Assembly (NCBI GenBank): GCA_022760475.1
Contig: JALEFZ010000078.1
Span: 1-52,587 of the forward strand
From: Bacteroidia bacterium
GTDB taxonomy: Bacteria; Bacteroidota; Bacteroidia; J057
Length of the DNA stretch: 52,587 nucleotides
Direction: 5' to 3'
Shown in pieces: positions 33,347-42,501 of this stretch. Position numbers and translations under genes: made by a program. The notes beneath the pieces are model-generated. The model was not told the origin of the DNA and ran no database searches. It was given only the letters and a program-made list of their open reading frames with translations. Numbering within the stretch: position 1 is the stretch's first letter; each line of letters opens with the position of its first letter.

Positions 33347-34684
33347 TCACGACTTATTCCCCTTCTCCTTTGATCTCATGACATTTCGGGATCGATACAT
33401 GCTCATTTTCTTCTTTTCTACATAAGAAGAACGGCTAGAGTAATGCTTCAATGAAAGCTCCTGCTCAAATTTGGATTGCTCCTTGTACTCATCAATTTCG
33501 TTTAGCAATTCTTTGGTAGTGTCCAACTGTGCTTTCAATTCTTCTGAATTAGGGAAATGAAGCAACTGTGCCTCGATATATGAAATCAGGTCCTTAGTTC
33601 CTTGCTTCACGAGATCATACTTGCCCATTCGCAAAGACTCCAGAAGTTCTTTGTGCCTTGAGTTGGACTCAAAAATAGCCACTTGTTCCAATACTGCCTT
33701 ATTCGCTGAATCTGAAAGGGTATTCTTGTCCTCGCTGATTCGCAACCTCAACTCTTCAGCTTGCTCAATTCTACCCATATTCACAACTACATCATCATAG
33801 GTAAATTTCAACTTAAAGTTCAGATCCTCATCAATGGGTTTTTCCACCTTGAATTTTAACAAGAATGCCTTGCTATCGTCAGAAAAGATATCTCCAAGTC
33901 GACCATCCACATGTTGACCTCTACTTTGAAGTTTCATGCCAAAACTTTTCTCTAGGCTCAAATAAGATCGAGGAAATTCGATAGAAAATGAGGCATTCTG
34001 TGCTACTACGTCTAATAAGCCTTCCAATTCCTGAGCAAAAATGCTGGGAATATCTTCAGGTAAGCCTATGAAATACTGGTTTCCCCCCCCATGCTCTGCC
34101 AAATCAATCATCAATTTCTCATTGAAATCAGCTCCCAGGCCAAAACTGGATACGCTGATTCTATTCTTTCTGAAAGCGGTTCTTGCCAATTCCAAAATTT
34201 TGTCATGTTGGGTTATCCCGTGATTAGCCAAACCGTCAGATAATAGAAATACCCTATTGACTGTGCCTTCTTTCTGAAAGGAAGTTCCTACCTGGTGAAT
34301 GCCTTCCAGCATTCCTCCACTTAAATTTGTAGCACCTCCAGGACGAATCTTATCAACTTGGTCCAGAAGGAAACTTTTGTTTTTAACTGAAGTGGAAGCG
34401 ACAAGCGTCTCCACACTGGAATCATACTTTACAATGGCCATCTTATCTTGAGGGCCCAAGTTTTTGATGACAAATTTTAAAGCTTCTTTTGCAAATTTAA
34501 TTTTGTCCCCCGTCATAGAACCACTTCTGTCTATAACTAGCCCAAGGTTAAGGGGAATCCTCTCTTTTTTACTTTCTAACTTTTCTCCTTTTAACTCTAC
34601 ATACAAATACACATAATTCGAACCTTCTTTTTTTGAATAAGCGCCTCGGTCCAGCCCCGCTTTGATGTTTACAATTTTGTTCAT
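33347..34684 (-). CDS. Von Willebrand factor type A domain protein
   Basis: A 445-residue protein without a signal peptide, so probably cytoplasmic. The VWA domain (about 43-210) has a complete metal-binding MIDAS site: DRSGS (Asp52, Ser54, Ser56), Thr119 in GGATN and Asp150 in LLSDG. A beta-rich region follows (about 220-330, with SIEFPRSYLSLE), then a helical C-terminal half rich in Lys/Glu (about 330-445). The architecture recalls other VWA/inter-alpha-trypsin-like proteins found in many bacteria, whose roles are poorly known. It is transcribed alone; 271 bp separate it from the NhaD stop. Confidence 0.85.
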   Translation of the reverse strand: MNKIVNIKAGLDRGAYSKKEGSNYVYLYVELKGEKLESKKERIPLNLGLVIDRSGSMTGDKIKFAKEALKFVIKNLGPQDKMAIVKYDSSVETLVASTSVKNKSFLLDQVDKIRPGGATNLSGGMLEGIHQVGTSFQKEGTVNRVFLLSDGLANHGITQHDKILELARTAFRKNRISVSSFGLGADFNEKLMIDLAEHGGGNQYFIGLPEDIPSIFAQELEGLLDVVAQNASFSIEFPRSYLSLEKSFGMKLQSRGQHVDGRLGDIFSDDSKAFLLKFKVEKPIDEDLNFKLKFTYDDVVVNMGRIEQAEELRLRISEDKNTLSDSANKAVLEQVAIFESNSRHKELLESLRMGKYDLVKQGTKDLISYIEAQLLHFPNSEELKAQLDTTKELLNEIDEYKEQSKFEQELSLKHYSSRSSYVEKKKMSMYRSRNVMRSKEKGNKS

Positions 34685-34902
34685 AAATGAAGCAATTATT
34701 TAGGTTGTGAATGATATAACTAGTAACCATTGGTGCCATAAGGGTGGGTGATGGTAACACCGGATGGGATTTTTTTACCTGATGGCTATATATTTCAATT
34801 AAAAAAATTTTCAAGGATCTCCACGACTATACGAAGCCAAAGATCATATGTTATTTTTCCTGCTGCATCTTCTAACATTTCCTCCTTTGAATTTTTTCAA
34901 AT

Positions 34903-34929
34903 AAAAAAGCCACCCACAAAGTGGATGGC
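34903..34929 (-). terminator. Intrinsic terminator of nhaD
   Basis: On the minus strand GCCATCCAC (34929-34921) pairs with GTGGGTGGC (34917-34909), with one G-T wobble, and six T follow. It lies 27 bp after the nhaD stop. Confidence 0.8.
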
Positions 34930-34955
34930 CTAATCTATTGGTATCTAGGATTTTT

Positions 34956-36377
34956 TTAACCCATAATCAATTCTTGAATGTAGTAAACCCCTACCCCAGC
35001 AAAGTAGCCCAGAACTGCCAACCATGTAATTTTTCTCAGGTACCACATGAAGTCAATTTTCAGGATTCCCATGATGGCTACACCTGCAGCAGATCCGATG
35101 ATCAAGGCACTACCACCTGTACCAGCACAATATGCCAACAATTCCCAGAACGGATGGTCAACTGCATATTGTTCGATAGGATACATACCGATGGCAGCAG
35201 CTACCATTGGAACATTGTCAACGATAGACGAAAGCAGACCGATAAGGATATTGATGATGTAAATGTTGCCCTGGAAGGCTTCATCAAGAGAGGTAGCCAA
35301 TAGCCCAAGGTGTCCGGCAACCTGCAAACTCGCAACCGCCAATAGGATACCCAGGAAGAACAACACTGAAGGTGTATCAATACGAGCAATGACTTTTGAA
35401 ACCAGCAGAGAAGAACGGGTTTCAACTTCCACTTTTCTTCTGTGAAGAATTTCAGTAGTGACCCAGATTACTCCGAGAGACATCAATACGCCCATGTACG
35501 GAGGTAGGTGAGTAGCTGTTTTGAAAACTGGAACAAAAAGAAGGCCCAATACCCCCATCCAGAATACAAGAAGTTGCTCCCAGTTTTCAATAGGTGGAGT
35601 CATATGACTCTCATTGTCTGTAGCAGGTCTCTCAACATCTCCTTTTAGCATGAAAGAAGAAATGGTAAGTGGAACAAGCAGACAAACTACCGAAGGAAGA
35701 AAATCTGTCACAATAATGTTGAATGCTGTAACCTGCCCACCGATCCATAGCATGATCGTAGTAACGTCTCCAATTGGAGACCAGGCACCTCCTGCGTTTG
35801 CAGCAATGACCACCATCCCGGCAAAGAACCAAAGATCTTCCCGCTTCTTGATTAATTTTGGAAGAAGTGCTGCCATCACAATGGAGGTCGTCAAATTGTC
35901 CAAGGCAGCAGAGAAGAAAAAGGTAACAATACTGATGATCCAGAGTAACCTTACCTTATTGGTTGTCCGAATTCGGTCAGTAACGACTCGGAATCCCTCA
36001 TGGGCATCGACCAGTTCTACAATCGTCATGGCGCCAAGGAGGAAGAATAGAATCTCGGCGATTTCTCCCAGATGCTCCAGAAGACTTTCTTCGATGTAGT
36101 GCTGAGTTGCTTCATGACTAACCGCATGAGCTTCCTCTCCATGATCTCCCTCATGATGCTCCCCCTCGGAAGCATGGGAATCTACATGCTCAGTTTTCGT
36201 CTCGTGCTTTATTAAATCGGGATTATCTTTAAAAATCTGATCCTGTCCTACCACAAAAAGGGTCCAGCAGATTACCCCTGTAAGAACTGCAGAAGCAGCT
36301 TTGTCGATTTTCAGTGGGTGCTCTAGTGCGATACAAATGTAGCCAACGACAAAGGCTACCAACATCATGATAAACAT
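34956..36377 (-). CDS. nhaD: NhaD-type Na+/H+ antiporter with a histidine-rich loop
   Basis: A 473-residue ion-transporter-superfamily antiporter that extrudes Na+ in exchange for protons. The start is set at the ATG giving MFIMMLVAFVVGYICIALEHPLKIDKAA, the standard NhaD N-terminus; a longer frame relies on a TTG. Further motifs are LFFLLGAMTIVELVDAH, LDNLTTSIV, VVIAANAGGAWSPIGDVTTIMLW and IVDNVPMVAAA. Between helices 2 and 3 lies an acidic, histidine-rich insertion (about residues 55-100) with 10 His in 45 residues. It could be a pH- or metal-sensing element. I am confident of the family; the loop's role is a guess. Confidence 0.92.
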   Translation of the reverse strand: MFIMMLVAFVVGYICIALEHPLKIDKAASAVLTGVICWTLFVVGQDQIFKDNPDLIKHETKTEHVDSHASEGEHHEGDHGEEAHAVSHEATQHYIEESLLEHLGEIAEILFFLLGAMTIVELVDAHEGFRVVTDRIRTTNKVRLLWIISIVTFFFSAALDNLTTSIVMAALLPKLIKKREDLWFFAGMVVIAANAGGAWSPIGDVTTIMLWIGGQVTAFNIIVTDFLPSVVCLLVPLTISSFMLKGDVERPATDNESHMTPPIENWEQLLVFWMGVLGLLFVPVFKTATHLPPYMGVLMSLGVIWVTTEILHRRKVEVETRSSLLVSKVIARIDTPSVLFFLGILLAVASLQVAGHLGLLATSLDEAFQGNIYIINILIGLLSSIVDNVPMVAAAIGMYPIEQYAVDHPFWELLAYCAGTGGSALIIGSAAGVAIMGILKIDFMWYLRKITWLAVLGYFAGVGVYYIQELIMG

Positions 36378-36832
36378 AGGCCAGTTATAGGTTTGAGTTT
36401 TGCCTTGAATGCCCGCTAAAGCAGGCCAATAACCGATGCACAAATAGCTATTTTTCGAGGGATTAGGCAATTTTTAGGTGCTTTTTCCTAATAAGAATGT
36501 ACAGTTTTTAGGAAAATTCAGGCCCCTTATTCTTCACTAGCTCCAAATGAAGCTAGATATTCCAGTAATCCATTTTTCTTCATAAAGAATCCAATAAACA
36601 TTTTTAATGCTATCCATGTCGTGAAATCCAGGAAGTTTTTCACCAAATTTTAGCTTTTCTATACATGAAATCTGCAACGACACTTCTACTAGAAGGTCTT
36701 TATTAGGTTACATATTGCGAATTTATCATCAAAATAATATTAATGGGATTTACCATTTATGAATTTTGATATTCTGATTCAAAAAATATGTATGTTGTAT
36801 ATGCTTCGAAAACACTTGTAAAACTCTACTGT
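36378..36832. other. 455-bp divergent intergenic region
   Basis: Between nhaD and the fibre-like gene. It contains a short hairpin (CTAGCT 36537-36542 with AGCTAG 36551-36556). Both gene starts lack a clear TAnnTTTG box. Some in-frame sequence upstream of the nhaD ATG is open but not NhaD-like. Confidence 0.4.
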
Positions 36833-38467
36833 ATGAAAATACTTCGACTCACACTCATAGTCACCTTCCTGCTCACTCTTTCGATTTCTGTACTTGCCCA
36901 AAATAGCCGCGGCTTTTCCTATCAGGCCATTGCCCGCGATGCTACAGGAAACCCCCAAGCCAATACCAGCATCAACATAGAGTTTTCGGTGCTGAACGCT
37001 TCCATGATGCAGGTATATGAAGAAAACCACCTTGGTGTTCAGACCAATGATTACGGGCTATTTGTCCTTACCATAGGGAAAGGAACATCCAGCCAGAGCT
37101 TTGATGCCATTGATTGGTCTGCCGGGAAGCATTACCTGGAAGTTACCCTCAATGGCTTGCCCATTGACACGACGGAGTTGGCGGCTGTGCCTTATGCCAA
37201 GGTCGCTACAGATATGAAAGTTACAGACCTTACAGATGTGAGCATTTCGACCCTTAGCAATGGAGATGTCCTCAAATGGGATGGTAGCAACTGGGTAAAC
37301 TCAACCGATCTTGTAGATGACGCTGACGCCAATCCATTGAATGAAATACAAGATTTGGCCCTAATCAATGACACACTTAGGCTTACGTTAAGTCCTAATG
37401 CCATTGCGCTAAAGGATCTAGATCCCGACAATGAGGTTCAAAGCCTTGCTCTATTCCAGGATACCCTGGAGCTTTCCATCAATGGAAGTAGAGTGGTCTT
37501 ACCTGATGGAAGTGCTACCAATGAGATTCAAAGCCTCTCGCTAAGTGGAAATACCCTCAGCATTTCAGGTTCAAATAGCATTGCCTTACCTAATACGATC
37601 TACACAGCAGGAACAGGAATTGATATCACCGGCTTTGTCATTTCCAATACCGGAGATACTGACCCAACGGATGACCTCACCATTTCATCCACTGCAGGAG
37701 GAGATGTATCAGGAACATTCAACAACCTTTCTGTAAATAGTATCAGAGGCGTTAATATTTCCAATACCACTCCAGGGGTAGGGCAAATTCTGAAATATAA
37801 TGGAACGAGTTGGGTTCCCTCTACAGATGAGGTCGGCACCCCAATCTGGACACAATCAGGGAGCAATATCTATTACAACACAGGGCGAGTTGCCATCGGG
37901 ACCAACAGCCCTTCTACTACCCTAGATGTGGAACAAGCAACAGGATCCGGTTCTGTAGCCAAGATTGAGCATACAGGAACTTTTGTAGGGAATCAAAACC
38001 TCCTTGAGTTGAAAGTGAATAGTCTTGCAAGTGATAACGGCCAGATGCTAGAGTTTTTCAAAGGAAACAGCATTACAGCATCTGTCAATGTGGACGGAAG
38101 TTCGAACTTCAAAACCGTAAAGGCCAGAGAAAACCTTACAGGCACCAATGGGCCAGAGGCAGGTACACTTTATGGAAATAGCCTACCTCTTGCCTATGGT
38201 TATGTCTCAAGTGCAGGAACCGTACTTCAAGGATATGGCATTAGTTCTGTGAGTCGTCCTGCAACGGGAGAATTTTCAATTACCCTATCCAAAACTCCAG
38301 TTGGCTATCCGGTAGTCATTGCCACTTCATTTGGCTCAAGCCCTGACAATGAAATAATTGTTGCTTCCAGTAGCATCAACAATCCGGTGATTACCATAAA
38401 CATTGAAGAAGCAGGTGCAGGCTCAAATTCCTTCTTTTACTTTGTGGTATATGGACAGACTCAATGA
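36833..38467 (+). CDS. Secreted fibre-like protein with 30-residue repeats
   Basis: A 544-residue protein with a signal peptide (1-23). The N-terminal part (about 25-125) contains GFSYQAIARDATGNPQANTSI and a DYGLFVLTIGKG stretch, a common head of such surface proteins. Three repeats begin at residues 170, 200 and 230 with exact 30-residue spacing: NEIQDLALINDTL, NEVQSLALFQDTL, NEIQSLSLSGNTL. GDVLKWDGSNWV (145) and GQILKYNGTSWV (318) form another repeated pair. Similar Asn/Gln/Ser-rich repeats occur in trimeric tail-fibre-like proteins. No T9SS tail is visible. It may be an adhesin or fibre; its attachment to the surface is unclear. Confidence 0.7.
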   Translation: MKILRLTLIVTFLLTLSISVLAQNSRGFSYQAIARDATGNPQANTSINIEFSVLNASMMQVYEENHLGVQTNDYGLFVLTIGKGTSSQSFDAIDWSAGKHYLEVTLNGLPIDTTELAAVPYAKVATDMKVTDLTDVSISTLSNGDVLKWDGSNWVNSTDLVDDADANPLNEIQDLALINDTLRLTLSPNAIALKDLDPDNEVQSLALFQDTLELSINGSRVVLPDGSATNEIQSLSLSGNTLSISGSNSIALPNTIYTAGTGIDITGFVISNTGDTDPTDDLTISSTAGGDVSGTFNNLSVNSIRGVNISNTTPGVGQILKYNGTSWVPSTDEVGTPIWTQSGSNIYYNTGRVAIGTNSPSTTLDVEQATGSGSVAKIEHTGTFVGNQNLLELKVNSLASDNGQMLEFFKGNSITASVNVDGSSNFKTVKARENLTGTNGPEAGTLYGNSLPLAYGYVSSAGTVLQGYGISSVSRPATGEFSITLSKTPVGYPVVIATSFGSSPDNEIIVASSSINNPVITINIEEAGAGSNSFFYFVVYGQTQ

Positions 38468-38481
38468 TAACTAGCTGTAAT

Positions 38482-38518
38482 AAAAATGGGGATCAGATAA
38501 TATCTGATCCCCATTTTT
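38482..38518. terminator. Bidirectional terminator
   Basis: ATGGGGATCAGATA (38486-38499) and TATCTGATCCCCAT (38501-38514) are perfect complements, flanked by A and T runs. It serves the converging fibre gene and osmC gene. Confidence 0.9.
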
Positions 38519-38529
38519 ATTTTGAATAA

Positions 38530-38949
38530 CTACTGGGAAATGATCTCAAAACTATGGGTAATTTTCACCGTAGCGTGGAGCATATCCTTGACTGAACAAT
38601 ATTTATTAACTGCCAAATCCAATGCTTTTTCTACCTTGCTTTCATCCAGTTTTCCAGTAAGGATGAACTTGAGGTGAATGTCGGTAAAGACCTTGGGAAC
38701 TTTGTCTTCCGCACGCTTTCCTTCTACCTCAATTTTGAGATCTATCAATTCCTGCCTCATTTTCTCAAGGATCAAAACCACATCTATTGAACTACAAGAG
38801 CCAAGCGCCATCAGGACCAACTCCATTGGCCTTACCCCTTTTCCTATTCCTCCTGCTTCGGGAGACCCATCGATATTAACTTTGATGTTTTCAATGTTTC
38901 CTGCCTCAAAGTGGACAGCCTGATTTTGTCTTTCAATCTTCACTTTCAT
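38530..38949 (-). CDS. OsmC-family (Ohr/OsmC) thiol peroxidase-like protein
   Basis: A 139-residue protein with the two conserved cysteines of the family, Cys52 in LGSCSSID and Cys118 in NKYCSVKDML. These reduce organic hydroperoxides in OsmC/Ohr proteins. The short N-terminus and the RPMELVLMALGSC region match the 'YhfA/OsmC' branch, common in Bacteroidota. A TACATTTG box (38962-38955 on the minus strand) sits only 6 bp from the ATG and lacks a good -33 partner, so I do not call a promoter. No regulator (OhrR-like MarR) is next to it, though three MarR genes lie elsewhere in the window. Confidence 0.88.
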   Translation of the reverse strand: MKVKIERQNQAVHFEAGNIENIKVNIDGSPEAGGIGKGVRPMELVLMALGSCSSIDVVLILEKMRQELIDLKIEVEGKRAEDKVPKVFTDIHLKFILTGKLDESKVEKALDLAVNKYCSVKDMLHATVKITHSFEIISQ

Positions 38950-39260
38950 AGCTGCAAATGTATGTGAATGGGTTGCTCAATTATGAAAAATGGAGGACAA
39001 ATGTTCAAATCAGAGATGATTTTCATATTAACAGATATCACATCATCTCAGAAAGCAAACATATCATTTATCATAAAAAACTAAAAATCAATTATTTAGA
39101 ATAATATACAAAAATTTCCTCAGACCAGAATAAGCCTGAACTGTACCTACGATCCGGCAAACGTTCCTTCCCAAAGTCCTGTTTATGGAGGTACTTATTT
39201 CGAAGATGGAATGAGAGACGGACTCACATTTCATTAAACCCTTTCACAAACATCAGTTAT
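38950..39260. other. 311-bp gap with a possible gene remnant
   Basis: From about 39114 to 39239 one frame reads 42 protein-like residues ending GGTYFEDGMRDGLTFH before a stop, with no start codon in frame. It may be a leftover gene end. The rest is AT-rich with nothing clear. Confidence 0.3.
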
Positions 39261-41012
39261 ATGCTTAAACTTCAATTTTCAAAAATCGCAAGTATGCTAA
39301 TCCTAATCCTGGGTACTTACCTGGGAGGAATTGCACAGACTGCCAAGGTACAGGTCATCCACAATAGCGCAGATCCTGCTGCTGACACGGTAGACATCTA
39401 TGTGGATATCAGTACCGATACCGTATTTTTGGACAATGTTGCGTTTCGTACGGCAACCCAGTTTTTGGAATTACCTGCAGGGGTTCAAATTGAGATAACT
39501 GTAGCTCCCGGAACCAGTACCAGCATTCAGGATGGTCTTGCAACTGTACCTGTTACCCTTACAGCAAACACAACAAACCTTGCCATTGCAACTGGCGTAC
39601 TTGGCCTACCAGGCACCTCCTTTGCCTCAAACCCAGATGGAATTGATAATAGCTTCGCGCTTCTGTTTACCGAAGGCCGTGAGGCCGCCGCTGGTGGTGC
39701 AGGACTTGACGTAACAGTGGTACATTCATCTACCGATGCTCCTTCTGTAGGAATCAATTCCAATGGTGGCGTACTTCTTGACAGCGTAGCCTACAAAGAC
39801 ATCTCTGGATATGTAAACATCCCTGCTGCCAAATACAGAATTGATGTTACAGCTGCAAAGGACCCTTCTACCATCATCGCTCCATTTTACCTAGATGCAA
39901 GCGGACTGGAAGGTGGTGCTGCGGCCGTACTGGCCTCAGGCTTCCTGACTCCAGCCAACAATGAAAATGGTCCTGCATTTGGTTTGTTTGCAGTTCCTGC
40001 TGCTGGTGGGAATTTCCTTCCCCTGACTCCTGTAGGATCTGCACGCGCTCAGGTTATTCACAACTCAGCTGACCCTGGAGCTGCAACTGTAGACATTTAC
40101 CTGGATGTAAAAACCGACACCTTGAAGCTGGATGACGTTCCATTCCGTGGCGCTACTGGTTTCCTTGATATTCCTTCAGGTTATCCTATCGATGTGGTTA
40201 TCGCAAGTCCTTCTTCCACCGGAATTACCGACGCAGTGGTAGATACCATCCCTGTAACAGCTACTGATAATGGATCTTTCTACATCATTGCAAATGGAGT
40301 GTTGGACCCAAGTACTTTTGAAGCTAATCCCGAAGGAATCAGCACGGCATTCAACCTGATCGTAAAGGGTGGTGCCAGAGAGGCAGCTGCCGTTGCTACC
40401 AATGTAGACCTTGCGGTATTCCACGGTGCTACGGATGCACCAGCCGTTGATGTTGTTGCTCTGGGAGCAGGTGTAATCGTAGATAGCGCTGCTTACACTG
40501 ATATTACTGGATACCTTGAATTGGCTCCTGCATCTTACGACTTGAGCATTACCCCTGAAGGGGCAAATGAAACTGTAGTTGCTTCTTTCCGTGCTGATGC
40601 CTCAGGCCTTCAAGGCGGAGCAGCTTTGATTCTGGCTTCAGGATTCCTTTCTCCTGCGAATAATCAGGGTGGTGAGGCCTTTGGACTGTTGCTGGTTACT
40701 CCTGATACTGCCTTCCTACTGGATGTAGTAACAAGCAATGAGGAGTTGCTAAACCCTGCACTTGCTAATACCAAAGTATATCCTAATCCTGCTACAGACC
40801 TATTGAATGTAGATCTTGAACTGAATCAAGCTGGCGAAGTCTCCTACCGTTTGGTAGACCTTCAGGGAAGAGAAATCCTCCGTGGAAATGAATTTATCGG
40901 CGCTGGGGAGCAGAGCTTCCGTATCAGCACCGCAAATGTTCAGACCGGACTCAACTACCTGATTATTGATACTCCAGAAGGAAAAATCGTTAGAAAGGTA
41001 ACGCTTGAGTAA
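39261..41012 (+). CDS. Secreted DUF4397 protein (four modules) with T9SS sorting domain
   Basis: A 583-residue secreted protein. After the signal peptide (about 1-25), two similar halves of about 235 residues follow, each with two DUF4397-type modules. The starts are AKVQVIHNSADPA (about 28), LDVTVVHSSTDAP (about 148), ARAQVIHNSADPG (about 261) and VDLAVFHGATDAP (about 383). DUF4397 is a beta-rich domain of unknown function found in secreted and surface proteins. The C-terminal part is a type A T9SS sorting domain beginning VYPNPATDLLNV. It should be placed on or released from the cell surface. The two halves look like a gene-internal duplication. Confidence 0.88.
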   Translation: MLKLQFSKIASMLILILGTYLGGIAQTAKVQVIHNSADPAADTVDIYVDISTDTVFLDNVAFRTATQFLELPAGVQIEITVAPGTSTSIQDGLATVPVTLTANTTNLAIATGVLGLPGTSFASNPDGIDNSFALLFTEGREAAAGGAGLDVTVVHSSTDAPSVGINSNGGVLLDSVAYKDISGYVNIPAAKYRIDVTAAKDPSTIIAPFYLDASGLEGGAAAVLASGFLTPANNENGPAFGLFAVPAAGGNFLPLTPVGSARAQVIHNSADPGAATVDIYLDVKTDTLKLDDVPFRGATGFLDIPSGYPIDVVIASPSSTGITDAVVDTIPVTATDNGSFYIIANGVLDPSTFEANPEGISTAFNLIVKGGAREAAAVATNVDLAVFHGATDAPAVDVVALGAGVIVDSAAYTDITGYLELAPASYDLSITPEGANETVVASFRADASGLQGGAALILASGFLSPANNQGGEAFGLLLVTPDTAFLLDVVTSNEELLNPALANTKVYPNPATDLLNVDLELNQAGEVSYRLVDLQGREILRGNEFIGAGEQSFRISTANVQTGLNYLIIDTPEGKIVRKVTLE

Positions 41013-41041
41013 GAATTGAATTTTGATGCTTACGTTTTGGT

Positions 41042-41076
41042 AAAAAGTGGCTGTCGCTATGGGCAGCCACTTTTTT
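41042..41076 (+). terminator. Intrinsic terminator
   Basis: GTGGCTG (41047-41053) pairs with CAGCCAC (41064-41070), with A-run and T-run flanks. It lies 30 bp after the DUF4397 stop and also faces the converging gene, which stops at 41095. Confidence 0.85.
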
Positions 41077-41094
41077 CATTACATTGTTTTTATA

Positions 41095-42501
41095 CTAGAA
41101 CCTCCAACCCATACTCACAGCAGGAATCCCTTGTGGCTGGATTTCTCTTAATCTGTCAGCTGCTTTTCCACCTACTAAGCCTTCTGGATGAACCTGCATG
41201 TAAAAAGAAGACATATCTCCCTGATCCTTGTTGCGCCATGACTTCTTGTAAACATTAGTAATTAACAAATAACCTCCCAAGCCTCCCAGACCAGTCATCA
41301 GTAAAAGTGGCCTTGATTCTCCCTCAGGTGAAACAAGGTAAGTCAAACCAGCAGCCAAACCAGCTGAGGCAACCGTCCCTCCTTGAATCAAAAGACCTTG
41401 CTTTGCACTGAAATCAACATCCTCGGTGATTTTGTGATTCAAATAGCTACCCCCAAGTCCTCCAAGGATACCAAGTGCTGTGTAAAGCCTGGCATCTCCG
41501 GGAGTGTTAATGCCGTCCTCGTCAAAGGCCTGCAAGAAGCCCAGTGGCAAATAGCTTCCCACTACCTGGGCAGATCGCATGGCCCTAGCATCACCTACGG
41601 AATAGGACTGTGTTTGGGACAATTTGTACCCTCCATAAAGGCCAAGACCTCCACCCACAAGCCCTGCAAGGGCATAAAGTCTTGGACCATTCGGTTCAGG
41701 TTGGGCAATCAAGGCAAGGCCTGCTGTGGCAACAGTCCCTGCATCTCCCATCACACCTATGATGGCACTCGTTCCTGCAGAAAATTCATTCTTCTTGGCC
41801 ACATGATAACCGATGATGCCTTCAGCTACACTAAAAGCCATACCTGAAAAGAGCGTCGCCCTGATATCAGGATCTTCATCAATGGCACCTGCAACAAAAA
41901 TTCCATGGGCAATACCACGAGTTATCCCATATAGGTTAAGGTTCGCTTCTCCCTTTGTAACTTCTCCTTTCTGGGTAACCAGAAGTGGGGTAAAAAAACC
42001 AGCAGAAGCAGTAAGTAAATACAAACCAACCGCAGCTCTGCTGTCATTGGGCTCTACAATGGCCAAGGTAGCTGGACCATAATAAGCAGCAGATACAAAG
42101 GCATTGTTGATGATTAAATTGGTCCTACCTGACTGATCGAATTTTCCGGAATTGGAAGGCTTTTCTGGGGAAGTAACTACATTGATTCGCTCACGGATCA
42201 ATTGACTCACCATTGCTTTGTATGCTTCATAGGCCTCTGGGTTCAACACCTGTCGGTCCCTTTTCAGGATATTTCCATCATAATGATAGATTTCAAGCCT
42301 GTAGTTCCCATCTTCCATTTTGAAGATCCAGGCCTTTTCGAAATTCTTATACTCCTGATATAGGCCTAATTTTTGGCTGAGGAACTTGTCGATGACCAGT
42401 TTGGACTCGGCACTATCAACAGACACCTGTACCTCCTGAGCGAAACCTCCTACCAATAGGGTAGAAAGCCCTAAGCATATGATAATCGAACGTATAGACA
42501 T
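41095..42501 (-). CDS. Uncharacterised envelope protein with Gly-rich hydrophobic repeats
   Basis: A 468-residue protein with a signal peptide (about 1-21) and a soluble N-terminal part of about 110 residues (containing YQEYKNFEKAWIFKMEDGNYRLEIYHY). The rest is a series of hydrophobic Gly/Ala-rich segments that repeat in pattern: VEPNDSRAAVGLYLLTASAGF, IRATLFSGMAFSVAEGIIGY, LYALAGLVGGGLGLYGGYK, LYTALGILGGLGGSYLNHK and LLLMTGLGGLGGYLL. Glycine-zipper-like segments of this sort occur in membrane-inserting proteins and pore-formers. I do not recognise the family. It is transcribed alone. It may be a multi-span membrane or outer-membrane protein. Confidence 0.6.
   Translation of the reverse strand: MSIRSIIICLGLSTLLVGGFAQEVQVSVDSAESKLVIDKFLSQKLGLYQEYKNFEKAWIFKMEDGNYRLEIYHYDGNILKRDRQVLNPEAYEAYKAMVSQLIRERINVVTSPEKPSNSGKFDQSGRTNLIINNAFVSAAYYGPATLAIVEPNDSRAAVGLYLLTASAGFFTPLLVTQKGEVTKGEANLNLYGITRGIAHGIFVAGAIDEDPDIRATLFSGMAFSVAEGIIGYHVAKKNEFSAGTSAIIGVMGDAGTVATAGLALIAQPEPNGPRLYALAGLVGGGLGLYGGYKLSQTQSYSVGDARAMRSAQVVGSYLPLGFLQAFDEDGINTPGDARLYTALGILGGLGGSYLNHKITEDVDFSAKQGLLIQGGTVASAGLAAGLTYLVSPEGESRPLLLMTGLGGLGGYLLITNVYKKSWRNKDQGDMSSFYMQVHPEGLVGGKAADRLREIQPQGIPAVSMGWRF

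Noticed and set aside
38955..38962. TACATTTG box as the osmC promoter
   Set aside because: It is only 6 bp from the ATG and has no -33 partner at a proper distance; probably chance.
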